DNA of 64,000 nt, from the NCBI GenBank assembly GCA_036388855.1, contig DASVRA010000028.1, positions 1 to 64,000 on the forward strand, given 5' to 3'. The stretch comes from DASVRA01 sp036388855. GTDB lineage: Bacteria; Pseudomonadota; Alphaproteobacteria; Caulobacterales; Caulobacteraceae. The position numbers and the translations under genes were made by a program. Numbering within the stretch: the stretch's first letter is position 1; every line of letters starts with the position of its first letter. The notes under the pieces were generated by a model, which was given only the letters and a program-made list of their open reading frames with translations, was not told the DNA's origin and did not search any database. Positions 16,527 through 24,952 of the stretch are shown piece after piece.

Positions 16527-18623
16527 ATGACCGATGCGCCCAAGCCGCCCGCCGCCCGCAAGGAGCCGCGCACGATCGAGCAACTTGGGCGGACGCGCAC
16601 GGACGACTACGCCTGGATGAAGGACGAGAACTGGCGCGAGGTGTTGCGCGACCCGAAGGCGTTGCGCGGCGACATCCGTGAACATCTGCAGGCCGAGAAC
16701 GCCTACACCGAAAGGGTCCTGAAGGAGACCAAGGCGCTGCAGGAGCAGCTGTTCGCCGAGATGCGCGGGCGCATCAAGGAGGACGACGCCTCCGTGCCGG
16801 CGCCCGACGGGCCGTGGGACTACTACGTGCGGTTCGATACGGGCGCTCAGCATCCGGTGCATGCGCGCCGGCCGCGCGGGGCCGACAGCGGCGAGCAGGT
16901 CCTGTTGGACGAGGAGGCGGAGAGCCGGGGCAAGCCCTACTTCGCCGTGGCCCATGCCGAGCACAGCCCGGACCACGGGCTCTACGCCTGGGCCGCGGAC
17001 GAACAGGGTTCGGAGGTGAACCGCGTCCACGTCCGCGACCTCGCCACTGGCGAACGCGTGGGGCAGCCCGCCGAAAGCGCTTCGGGGGACTTCACATTCT
17101 CCGCCGACGGGCGGTGGCTCTACTGGATCTGGCGCGATGAGGAGGCGCGGCCAGCCAAGGTGTTCCGCCGTCCCGCCCGCGGAGGGCCGGCCGACGACGC
17201 GCTGGTCTACGAGGAGCCGGACAAGGGCATGTTCCTGGGCGTCCACCGCACCTCGTCGGAGGCTTACGTGGTGATCACCTCGGGCAACCAAGAGACCAGT
17301 GACGCTCGGCTGATTCCCTCCGCCGATCCCGCGGCGGCGCCTCGCTTGGTGCAGCGGCGCGAAGAGGGGGTGCGCTATGACATTGACCACTGGCGCGACC
17401 GCTTCGTCATCCGCACCAACGCGGATGGAGCGGTCGACTTCAAGCTGGTGTTCGCCGAGGAGGCGGACCCGTCGCGGGCGACCTGGCGCGACTTCGTCCC
17501 TCACCAGCAGGGGCGATTCATCGCCGGTTTCGCCGCTTTTAAGGACTGGCTGGCGCGGATCGAGCGGGTGGACGCCAACAACCGCATCGTCGTCACCCGC
17601 AAGGAGGACCTGTCGGAGCACGAGATCGCCTTTGACGAGGACGCCTACGCGCTGTCGATGGAGCCGGGGTTCGAGTTCGGCGCCTCGACCCTGCGCTTCG
17701 TCTACCAATCGCCGACCACGCCCCGGCAGTGGTGGGACTACGACATGGCCACCCGCGAACGGAGCCTGCGCAAGACCCAGGAAGTGCCCTCCGGCCACGA
17801 CCCCGCCCGCTACGTCACCCGCCGCCTGTTCGCCCGCGCCCCGGACGGTGCCGAGGTCCCGGTCACGGTGCTGATGCTCAGGGACACGCCGCTCGACGGC
17901 TCGGCGCCGCTGCTGCTCTACGGCTACGGCGCCTACGGCATTCCGATGGAGCCGCACTTCTCGATCCGGAACCTGTCGCTGGTGGACCGCGGCTGGGTCT
18001 GGGCCACGGCGCACGTGCGCGGCGGCTCGGAGAAGGGCTGGGGCTGGTTCCTGGACGGGCGCAAGGAGAAGAAACCCAACACCTTCACCGACTTCATCGC
18101 CTGCGCCGAGGCGCTGGTCGGCCAGGGTTACACGCGGCCGGGCCGTATCGTCGCCTACGGCGGCTCGGCGGGAGGGATGCTGATGGGCGCGGTCGCCAAC
18201 CTGCGGCCCGAGCTGTTCGCCGGGATCATCGCGGCGGTGCCGTTCGTGGACGTGCTCAACACCATGAGCGACCTCGACCTGCCGCTCACCCCGCCCGAGT
18301 GGCCCGAGTGGGGCGACCCGGTGCACGACCCGGACGCCTATGACCGGATCGCCGCCTACAGCCCCTACGACAACGTGGGCCCCCGCCCCTACCCCGCCAT
18401 CCTCGCCACCTCCGGCCTGTCGGACCCGCGCGTCACCTATTGGGAGCCGGCCAAGTGGGTCGCCAGCCTGCGCGAGCACACCACCTCGGACGCGCCGGTC
18501 CTCCTGAAGATGAACATGGAAGCTGGGCACGGCGGCGCTTCGGGCCGCTTCGACTTCCTGAAGGAAATCGCGCTCGACTACGCCTTCGCCATCTGGGCGG
18601 CGGAGCGGGCGAAGGGCGGCTGA
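16527..18623 (+). CDS. ptrB: S9-family oligopeptidase B (protease II)
   Basis: A 698-residue prolyl-oligopeptidase-type serine peptidase with an N-terminal seven-bladed propeller (about residues 70-400) and a C-terminal alpha/beta-hydrolase domain. The nucleophile is Ser547 in YGGSAGGMLMGA; the region around RVTYWEPAKW supplies the Asp and MNMEAGHGGASGRF the His. Oligopeptidase B cleaves short peptides after Arg or Lys. No signal peptide is visible. The glycosyltransferase gene starts 4 bp after the stop. Confidence 0.92.
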   Translation: MTDAPKPPAARKEPRTIEQLGRTRTDDYAWMKDENWREVLRDPKALRGDIREHLQAENAYTERVLKETKALQEQLFAEMRGRIKEDDASVPAPDGPWDYYVRFDTGAQHPVHARRPRGADSGEQVLLDEEAESRGKPYFAVAHAEHSPDHGLYAWAADEQGSEVNRVHVRDLATGERVGQPAESASGDFTFSADGRWLYWIWRDEEARPAKVFRRPARGGPADDALVYEEPDKGMFLGVHRTSSEAYVVITSGNQETSDARLIPSADPAAAPRLVQRREEGVRYDIDHWRDRFVIRTNADGAVDFKLVFAEEADPSRATWRDFVPHQQGRFIAGFAAFKDWLARIERVDANNRIVVTRKEDLSEHEIAFDEDAYALSMEPGFEFGASTLRFVYQSPTTPRQWWDYDMATRERSLRKTQEVPSGHDPARYVTRRLFARAPDGAEVPVTVLMLRDTPLDGSAPLLLYGYGAYGIPMEPHFSIRNLSLVDRGWVWATAHVRGGSEKGWGWFLDGRKEKKPNTFTDFIACAEALVGQGYTRPGRIVAYGGSAGGMLMGAVANLRPELFAGIIAAVPFVDVLNTMSDLDLPLTPPEWPEWGDPVHDPDAYDRIAAYSPYDNVGPRPYPAILATSGLSDPRVTYWEPAKWVASLREHTTSDAPVLLKMNMEAGHGGASGRFDFLKEIALDYAFAIWAAERAKGG

Positions 18624-18627
18624 GGCC

Positions 18628-19821
18628 GTGCGCCGGCGCGTCCTGTTCTTCGGCGAGGGCGTGACCCTGGCGCACGTGGGGCGGCCCTTCGCGCTCGCGG
18701 GGGCGTTGCCGGCGGAGCGGTTCGAGGCGGTGGTCGCCTGCCCGGAGCGCTACCACCGCTTCGCGCCCGCGGGCGTGGCCTCCAGGCCCCTGGCGAGCCA
18801 GTCGCCGGAGGAGTTCAACGCCCGGCTGGCGGACGGGCGGCGGCTCCACACCGAGGCCCGGCTGGAGAACCAAATCGTCGAGGACCTGCGGCTGATCGAG
18901 GCGGCGCGGCCGGACGTGGTGGTGGGGGATTTCCGCCTCTCGCTGGCGGCGAGCGCGCGGACGGCGGGTGTTCCCTACGTGTCGATCAGCAACGCCTACT
19001 GGGATCCGGACCGGCCGTGGCGGCCCAAGCCACCGCCGCTGGGCGGTCTCAAGCGAATGCCGCCGTGGGCCGGACGAGCGCTGTTCCGGCTGGCGTGGCC
19101 GCGGCTGATGCGCCGGCACGCAGAGCCCATAGCCGCGGTGTTGGCGCGGCGCGGGGTGGACATCGGCCCCGACATCCGCCGCGCCTTCACCGAGGCGGAC
19201 CTGACGCTCTACGCCGACTTCCCGTCCCTGCATCCGGATGTCCGCCCGTCGGAGACGCGGAGGTTCATGGGGCCGTTGAACTGGGAGCCGCCCGCGCCGC
19301 CGCCGCCATGGTGGGACAGCCTGCCGGCCGACCGGCCCTTAGCCTACTGCACGCTCGGCAGTTCAGGCGACATCCTGAGCCTTCAGGCGGCCGTCTCGGC
19401 CCTCCGGGAGCAGGGCTACACTGTGATCGCCGCCACAGCCGGCAGGGCGGCGCCCGCGCCGGCGGAGGGCCTGTTCGCGGCCGATTACCTGCCCGGCCGC
19501 GCGGCGGCGGCGCGGGCGGAGCTCGTGGTCTGTAACGGCGGGGCGCCGACGGCCAACCAGGCGCTGCTGGAGGGCCGGCCGGTGCTGGGGATATGCGGCA
19601 ACCTCGACCAGCTGCTCAACATGCAGGCGCTCGAGCGCGCGGGCGCGGGCCTCTCGCTGCGCAGCGACCGCGCCGACGGACCGCGTATCTCAAACGCGAT
19701 CGGGAGCCTCACGGCAGGAGCCCAAGCGACGGCCGCGCGAGCGCTCCGCGTCGAAGGCGCCGGGCTGAACCCGATCCAGACCTTCGTCGACGCGCTTGAC
19801 GGCCTCGCCGCCGGCCGTTGA
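18628..19821 (+). CDS. UGT/MGT-like glycosyltransferase (GT1/GT28 fold)
   Basis: A 397-residue GT-B glycosyltransferase. The N-terminal half holds RRVLFFGEGVTLAHVGRPFAL. The C-terminal half has the donor-site elements CTLGSSG, VVCNGGAPTANQALLEGRPV and NLDQLLNMQALE, with the order G-G-x-x-T-x-x-E/Q of macrolide and zeaxanthin glucosyltransferases. The usual catalytic His of GT1 (after FGEGVTLAH) may be H14. The GTG at 18628 follows TGAGGCC, 4 bp after the S9 peptidase stop, so they probably share a transcript. Acceptor unknown; a lipid or carotenoid would be typical. Confidence 0.75.
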   Translation: MRRRVLFFGEGVTLAHVGRPFALAGALPAERFEAVVACPERYHRFAPAGVASRPLASQSPEEFNARLADGRRLHTEARLENQIVEDLRLIEAARPDVVVGDFRLSLAASARTAGVPYVSISNAYWDPDRPWRPKPPPLGGLKRMPPWAGRALFRLAWPRLMRRHAEPIAAVLARRGVDIGPDIRRAFTEADLTLYADFPSLHPDVRPSETRRFMGPLNWEPPAPPPPWWDSLPADRPLAYCTLGSSGDILSLQAAVSALREQGYTVIAATAGRAAPAPAEGLFAADYLPGRAAAARAELVVCNGGAPTANQALLEGRPVLGICGNLDQLLNMQALERAGAGLSLRSDRADGPRISNAIGSLTAGAQATAARALRVEGAGLNPIQTFVDALDGLAAGR

Positions 19822-20241
19822 TCAGCCGGCCCCGGCCGAGGCCGGACGGCCGCCCTGGCCCAGGCCCATCTGCTTGGCAAGGTCGGAGCGGGCCTTGGCG
19901 TAGGTGGGCGCCACCATCGGGTAGTCCTTCGGGAGGCCCCATTTGGCGCGGTAGTCTTCGGGGCTCATGTTGTACTTGGTGCGCAGGTGGCGCTTGAGCG
20001 ACTTGAACTTGCGCCCGTCCTCCAGGCAGATCAGGTACTCGGGCGTGATCGACTTCTTCACCGGCACGGCCGGTTCGCGCGGGGCGTCCGGGGCCGCGGC
20101 CTCGCCGCCGATGACGCCGCTCAGCGCCCGGTGCACGCTCTGGATCAGCCCCGGCAGCTCGCCGGCCTGCACCGTGTTGGCGCCCACGTAGGCGGCCACG
20201 ATCTCGGCCGTCATTTCGATCAGTTCCGGCTTGTCCTGCAT
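19822..20241 (-). CDS. MucR/Ros-family transcriptional regulator
   Basis: A 139-residue DNA-binding protein of the Ros/MucR family, global regulators of envelope, motility and cell-cycle genes in alphaproteobacteria. The helical N-terminal oligomerisation region (residues 1-50) precedes the zinc-finger-like core ICLEDGRKFKSLKRHLRTKY, then NMSPEDYRAKWGLPKDYPMVAP and RSDLAKQMGLG. The second zinc Cys of Ros is Asp here (CLED), and the last His is not evident, as in zinc-free MucR/Ml relatives. Its stop codon abuts the stop of the convergent glycosyltransferase gene. Confidence 0.9.
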   Translation of the reverse strand: MQDKPELIEMTAEIVAAYVGANTVQAGELPGLIQSVHRALSGVIGGEAAAPDAPREPAVPVKKSITPEYLICLEDGRKFKSLKRHLRTKYNMSPEDYRAKWGLPKDYPMVAPTYAKARSDLAKQMGLGQGGRPASAGAG

Positions 20242-20366
20242 GCGCCTCGCCCCTTGCCGTCGGTCCGCCCCCGCGGACTTTCAGGCCGTCATGAGGCGCG
20301 GTCATAATGGCCGAGGTTGGGCGAAACAACCGCCAAGCGAGCTTAACCCGCCCTAGCCAACTTACC

Positions 20367-21593
20367 TCAGCCGCCGAGTTCCGGTCCAAGCGCCAGCGCC
20401 GCCGCGCGCTGGGGCGAGCCGAGGCCCCCGTCGCCGTCCGCGTCGCCCGAGCGGATGGCACGCAGCAGGGCGGGGTTCAGGGCCGAGGAGAGGGACCAGT
20501 TCCAGTAGCGCAGCACCGTCTGGGCACGGTCCACCGCCAGCATGTCGTAGGTGATCAGCACCCGCTCCAGCGAAGGGTGCAGTTCGCCCGACGCGGTGAC
20601 CTCCGGGCGGCGCAGCCCGCGCCAGAGCTGGCGCACCGCCTCTCGGGGCAGGCCGGTGGCCTTGCACAGGATGGCGACTCCCTCGCCGCCGGGATCGGTG
20701 AAGATCTTGGCCGCGGTGGTGGGCTTGACGCCAGAGAGGTAGCCGACCTCCTCGGCCAGTTCGCGGTTCATGCCGCGCTCGGCGGCGGCGCAGGCGTCGT
20801 CGAGGCTGGCGAAGGGGCTCTTCTCGATGGCCATGCGGTTGCGCTGGCGCCGCTCAATGAACTGCAACGCCTTGCGCGCGACCGGGTCGGACCAGCCTTC
20901 ATTGGCGGCCATGGCGAACACGTCGCCGGCAGCGTCCTGGAGAACCTCGCGCGAGACCGCGAAGCGCTGGAGGATGGTGCGGCGCGCCTCGGGCGGCGCC
21001 CACCAGAACAGGGTGTAGGCGTGGTGCGGGCGCAGCTCGTGCCGCTTCAGCAGCAGCGTGGCGTAGGGCGCGTGGTCGCGCGAGGCGGCGAGCAGCCTGT
21101 GGACCGTTTCGGGGGCCAGCCGCGCTTCGCCGTTGCGCAGCAGCGGCTCCACCACGGTCGACTCCATCGGTTCGACCAGCGCCTCGCACACCAGTTCACT
21201 CAAGCCCCGGCGCATGGCGATCAGCCGGCGGTGGTCGGCGCCGGCGCGGCGGATGCAGTCGACGAGGTCGGCGTCGCCGAGCGCGGTGCACTCCTCCAGC
21301 AGCGGGCGCGCCACCTCGAGCACATCGTTCAGCAGCAGCCGCAGCAGCGGGGGCGGGATTTCCGTCAGCCGCGCCAGCCGGCGCGCGACCCGCTCGCGCT
21401 CGCCTTGGTCCGCGTCGCGCAGCATGTCGACCAGCAGATCGGCGGTGACGCTACGCTCGAAGGTATTCACCCGGCTGGCGGGCAGGCAGACCACGTCGGC
21501 CAAGCGCTTGAACAGGGCCGCGCGCGCGCGCGATCCCGCCCTGACCGGCTCGGCCAGGTCAAGCGGGGCGGCGGCGGGGAGGGGTTGGGTCAA
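20367..21593 (-). CDS. DUF2336 domain-containing protein
   Basis: A 408-residue, Arg/Ala/Leu-rich all-helical protein. Repeated helical pairs (LVDMLRDADQGERERVARRL, LLLNDVLEVARPLLEE) resemble HEAT-like repeats. The pattern matches DUF2336 proteins common in Caulobacterales and Rhodospirillales; their function is unknown, with links to signalling and cell-cycle regulation suggested for some. The first codon is probably TTG (21593) with a weak ribosome site, so the N-terminus is uncertain. A perfect 12-base palindrome CCGGTTAACCGG lies 35 bp upstream. Confidence 0.75.
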   Translation of the reverse strand: MTQPLPAAAPLDLAEPVRAGSRARAALFKRLADVVCLPASRVNTFERSVTADLLVDMLRDADQGERERVARRLARLTEIPPPLLRLLLNDVLEVARPLLEECTALGDADLVDCIRRAGADHRRLIAMRRGLSELVCEALVEPMESTVVEPLLRNGEARLAPETVHRLLAASRDHAPYATLLLKRHELRPHHAYTLFWWAPPEARRTILQRFAVSREVLQDAAGDVFAMAANEGWSDPVARKALQFIERRQRNRMAIEKSPFASLDDACAAAERGMNRELAEEVGYLSGVKPTTAAKIFTDPGGEGVAILCKATGLPREAVRQLWRGLRRPEVTASGELHPSLERVLITYDMLAVDRAQTVLRYWNWSLSSALNPALLRAIRSGDADGDGGLGSPQRAAALALGPELGG

Positions 21594-21627
21594 GCGGTTC
21601 GGGCCTCGGGCCGATCAGGCCACAGCG

Positions 21628-21639
21628 CCGGTTAACCGG
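21628..21639. promoter_or_regulatory. Perfect 12-bp palindrome between DUF2336 gene and T1SS operon
   Basis: CCGGTTAACCGG sits in the 191-bp divergent intergenic region. It could be an operator for either gene. No regulator family can be named with confidence, and it is short enough to be chance. Confidence 0.3.
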
Positions 21640-21784
21640 TGGTGAGCGCCGCCGCCCCGGCTGCTCCCTAAGGTCGCAGGGGGCCGCGGCGCCTTGATAT
21701 TCCGGGCCGTTGCGGGCTTAAGGGCTGCCGCCGGGCCGGCCAAGCGCTACATACGCCCGAAGCCGCCCGAGCGCCCGCCTCCGC

Positions 21785-23515
21785 ATGTCCCTGACCACCA
21801 CCGCCAGAGCCGCCCCTGGAGCGGAGCCGCAGAAGGTTCTGTTGGACCGTCGGCCCGTGCGTCGGCTGCTCACCGCGGCCATCGTGGTGTCGTTCATGAC
21901 CAACCTGCTGGCGCTGGTCCAGCCGGTGTTCATGCTGCACGTCTACGATTTCGTGCTGTCGTCGGAGAGCCGCTCCACACTATTCTGGCTTACAGTCATC
22001 GCGCTGTTCCTGATGCTGGTGCTGTCGGCGCTGGACTTCCTGCGCGGCCGGCTGATGGGCGAGATGGCGCTGGAGATCGACCGGCAGGTGCGCGAGCGCG
22101 CGTTCCTCGGCGCCTACGAGCGCTCGCTGAGCCAGCGGATGTTCGGCCGCTCCAGCTTCTCCACCGACCTCGACACCGTGCGCGCCTTCCTCACCGGCCC
22201 CAGCGCGATCGCGCTGATGGACCTGCCGTGGACGCCGATCTTCATCGTCGCCCTGTTCATGCTGTCCTGGCTGCTGGGCTCGATTTCGCTGCTGTTCGCG
22301 GTGCTGATCATGATCGCGGTGGTCGCCAACCAAGGCGTGGGGCGAAAACTGGCCAAGCAGTCGGTGGTGCAGAACCAGAAGGCCCAGCGGATCGCCGAGG
22401 ACATCTTCCAGGCCGCCGACGCGGTGGAATCGATGGGCTTTTCCAAGAACGCGCTCGGCCGTTGGGCCGGGGTGGCGCGCTCGGCCTCGGAAACCAACAA
22501 CATGGCCGCGGCCAAGACCGGGGTGACCAGCTCCATGGTCAAGGGCCTGCGCATCTCGCTGCAGATCCTGTCGCTGGCCGTGGCGGCCTGGCTGGTGCTG
22601 GACCAGAAGGTGACGGCCGGCGCCATGTTCGCCTCCTCGATCATCGGCGCGCGCGCGCTCGGCCCGATCGACCAGGCGGTGACAGCCTGGCGCACGATCT
22701 CGGCGGCGCGGCTGTCCTGGGGCAATTTGGCCGAGCTAGTGCGGGAGCACGACGTCGCGCATGCCGAGCGCACCGAGCTGCCGGCGCCCACCGGCGCGCT
22801 GAAGCTCGAGGGGGTGGCGGTCACCACCGCCAACCGTAGTGCGGTGCTGGTGCAGGGCGTCAGCTTCGAGGCGCCGGCGGGCGCGTTCATCGGCGTGGTC
22901 GGGCCCTCCGGCTCGGGCAAGACCACCATGGCGCGCGCGATCGCGGGCGCGGTGCCGCTGGCCGGGGGCGTGGTGCGCTTCGACGGCGCCGACGCCAGGC
23001 AATGGGCGCGCGAGAAGCTCGGCCGGCACATCGGCTTTCTGCCGCAATCGGTGCACCTGATGCAGGGCACGGTGGCCGAAACCATCCGCCGCTTCGGCCC
23101 CGCCGACGACGAGGGCGTGATCGAGGCGGCCAAGCTCGCCGGGGCGCACGACATGGTCACCCGCCTGGGCAAGGGCTACGACACTGACGTCGGCGACGCC
23201 GGCGGACAGCTGTCTGGAGGCCAAAGGGCGCGGATCGGGTTGGCGCGCGCGGTCTATGGCGACCCGAAGATCTACATCCTGGACGAGCCGTTCGCCTCCA
23301 TGGACGCGGAGGGGGAGGCGTCCACCTGGAACCTGTTGCGTGAGTTGAAACGTCGCGGGAGAACCGTGATTTTGGTCAGCCACAAGCCTTCCGAACTGGT
23401 CGGGTTTGACTATGTGGCGGTGATGAACGGCGGGCGCCTGGCCCGCTTCGGCCCGGTCAAGGAGATCCTGCCCTCCATCACCGGCAAGCCCGCGGTCAGC
23501 ACCACGCCCTCATGA
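21785..23515 (+). CDS. Type I secretion system permease/ATPase (PrtD/HlyB-like ABC transporter)
   Basis: A 576-residue exporter half-transporter. Six membrane helices (about residues 35-310, including TAAIVVSFMTNLLALVQPVF) are fused to an ATPase: Walker A GPSGSGKTT (near 373), Q-loop GFLPQSVHLM, signature LSGGQRARIGLARAV (near 474), Walker B IYILDEPF (near 497) and switch His in ILVSHKPS. There is no N-terminal C39 peptidase domain, which fits export of leaderless RTX substrates. Its stop overlaps the HlyD start (ATGA). No tolC gene follows. The RTX protein at 8,976-10,856 is a likely substrate. Confidence 0.92.
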   Translation: MSLTTTARAAPGAEPQKVLLDRRPVRRLLTAAIVVSFMTNLLALVQPVFMLHVYDFVLSSESRSTLFWLTVIALFLMLVLSALDFLRGRLMGEMALEIDRQVRERAFLGAYERSLSQRMFGRSSFSTDLDTVRAFLTGPSAIALMDLPWTPIFIVALFMLSWLLGSISLLFAVLIMIAVVANQGVGRKLAKQSVVQNQKAQRIAEDIFQAADAVESMGFSKNALGRWAGVARSASETNNMAAAKTGVTSSMVKGLRISLQILSLAVAAWLVLDQKVTAGAMFASSIIGARALGPIDQAVTAWRTISAARLSWGNLAELVREHDVAHAERTELPAPTGALKLEGVAVTTANRSAVLVQGVSFEAPAGAFIGVVGPSGSGKTTMARAIAGAVPLAGGVVRFDGADARQWAREKLGRHIGFLPQSVHLMQGTVAETIRRFGPADDEGVIEAAKLAGAHDMVTRLGKGYDTDVGDAGGQLSGGQRARIGLARAVYGDPKIYILDEPFASMDAEGEASTWNLLRELKRRGRTVILVSHKPSELVGFDYVAVMNGGRLARFGPVKEILPSITGKPAVSTTPS

Positions 23516-24918
23516 GCGCCCCCGACAACCCTTCCCGCTTCCCCCGCCTGGTCGCCTCCAACGAGCCGGGCCTGCCGCAGGTCGCCCAACCGTCGCCCGA
23601 GCCCGGGGAAGAGGAGGAGATCCGACCCAAGAGTTTCTTCTCTTCGGGCAACCGGATCGTGCTGGGCGCCACGGTGATCATCGTCGCCGCCTTCATCGCC
23701 ACCATCGTGTTCGCCGCGATGATCCCGATCAACCGCGGTTCGGTCGCGCCCGGCCGAATAGAGGCGCAGGGCACCCGCACGGTGATCCAGCATCTGGACG
23801 GCGGCACGGTCGAGCGGCTGCTGGTCAACAAAGGAGACAAGGTGCGCGCCGGCCAACTGCTGATCAAGCTGGACGACCGCACCCCCGCCCTGGCGCTCCA
23901 GCTGCTGGAGGAACAGCGCCGGCTGCTGCTGATCGAGCAGGCCATGCTGCAGGCCGAGCGCGCCGGCTGGGCGCGCATCCCGTGGCCGGCCGAGGTGCTG
24001 GTCCGCGCCAACGACCCCTCCACCGCCCAGGCCATGCGCGCCAATGAGTCGCTGCTGGCCAGCCGCCGCTCGGCGCGGGACTCGGAAAAAGCGGTGCTGG
24101 CCGAGGGCATCACCCGGCTGCAGGCCCAGGTCGTCGGCCTTGAGGATCAGCGGAAGGGCCAGATCGAGCAGGCCCGGCTGATCAAGCTTGAGGCCGACAG
24201 CCTGGAGAAGCTCTACGACCAGGGCCTCACGACCCGCACGCGCATCCTGGCGTTGCAGCGTTCCGCCGCCGACCTGCAGGGGGCCATCGGCACCACCACT
24301 TCCTCGATCAACCAGGCGCGTGTGCAGATGACCGAGAGCCGCCTGCGGATGATCACCATTGACCAGGACATGCAGCGCGAGGACGCCAAGCGGCTGCAGG
24401 AGCTGCAGTCCAGTCTGTTCGAACTCGATGACCGCATCGCCACCCAGCGGCTGGTGGTCGAGCGCACCAGCATAACGGCCCCATCCGACGGCATCGTGCT
24501 GGAGCGCGCGGTCAACTCGGTCGGATCGGTGGTCCGCCCGGGCGAGCCGATCCTGGAGTTGGTGCCGAGCGAGAAGCTGGTGGTGCGCGCCAATGTCAAG
24601 ACCCAGGATGTCGACCGGGTGCGGGTCGGCGCTCGCGCAGTGGTGCGCCTGAGCGGCCTGAACGTGCAGACCACCCCGCGGCTGCACGGGAAGGTGGTCT
24701 ACGTCTCGGCCGACGCCATAACGCCGCAAGAGCCTGGCGTGGCTCCTTACTACGAGGCGCGCGTGGAAGTGCCCGAGAGCGAGCTGCGCAAGGTGCGCGA
24801 GGCCAAGGTCACGCCCGGCATGAACGCCGAAGTGATGATCGACGCGGGCGCGCGCACGGTGCTCTCCTACCTGTTGCAGCCGGTTTCTGGCGCGTTCGGT
24901 CGGGCGTTCCTGGAGTAG
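23512..24918 (+). CDS. HlyD-family type I secretion periplasmic adaptor
   Basis: A 468-residue membrane-fusion protein linking the inner-membrane ABC exporter to an outer-membrane TolC channel. A cytoplasmic Pro/Glu-rich tail is followed by one membrane helix (VLGATVIIVAAFIATIVFAAM, about 50-70) and a lipoyl half (GRIEAQGTRTVIQHLDGGTV). A long coiled-coil hairpin and a beta-barrel end follow, with VERTSITAPSDGIVLERAV and GEPILELVPSEKLVVRANV. The start overlaps the ABC gene by four bases, so the two are translationally coupled. The outer-membrane partner must be encoded elsewhere. Confidence 0.93.
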   Translation: MSAPDNPSRFPRLVASNEPGLPQVAQPSPEPGEEEEIRPKSFFSSGNRIVLGATVIIVAAFIATIVFAAMIPINRGSVAPGRIEAQGTRTVIQHLDGGTVERLLVNKGDKVRAGQLLIKLDDRTPALALQLLEEQRRLLLIEQAMLQAERAGWARIPWPAEVLVRANDPSTAQAMRANESLLASRRSARDSEKAVLAEGITRLQAQVVGLEDQRKGQIEQARLIKLEADSLEKLYDQGLTTRTRILALQRSAADLQGAIGTTTSSINQARVQMTESRLRMITIDQDMQREDAKRLQELQSSLFELDDRIATQRLVVERTSITAPSDGIVLERAVNSVGSVVRPGEPILELVPSEKLVVRANVKTQDVDRVRVGARAVVRLSGLNVQTTPRLHGKVVYVSADAITPQEPGVAPYYEARVEVPESELRKVREAKVTPGMNAEVMIDAGARTVLSYLLQPVSGAFGRAFLE

Positions 24919-24952
24919 GCGGAGGCGCCGAGGTCGTCGGAGCCGCCGCGGC

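Noticed and set aside
16443..18530. 695-codon minus-strand open frame
   Set aside because: Antisense to the S9 peptidase, with no recognisable domain and shadow-type composition (His/Val/Arg/Gly).
20307..21635. 442-codon plus-strand open frame opposite the DUF2336 gene
   Set aside because: Arg/Gln/His-rich composition without domain character; the minus-strand frame has helical-repeat features and family resemblance.
21785..24918. Lantibiotic or peptide exporter reading of the ABC-HlyD pair
   Set aside because: The ABC protein has no N-terminal C39 peptidase domain and no small precursor peptide gene is nearby; an RTX-type exporter fits better.
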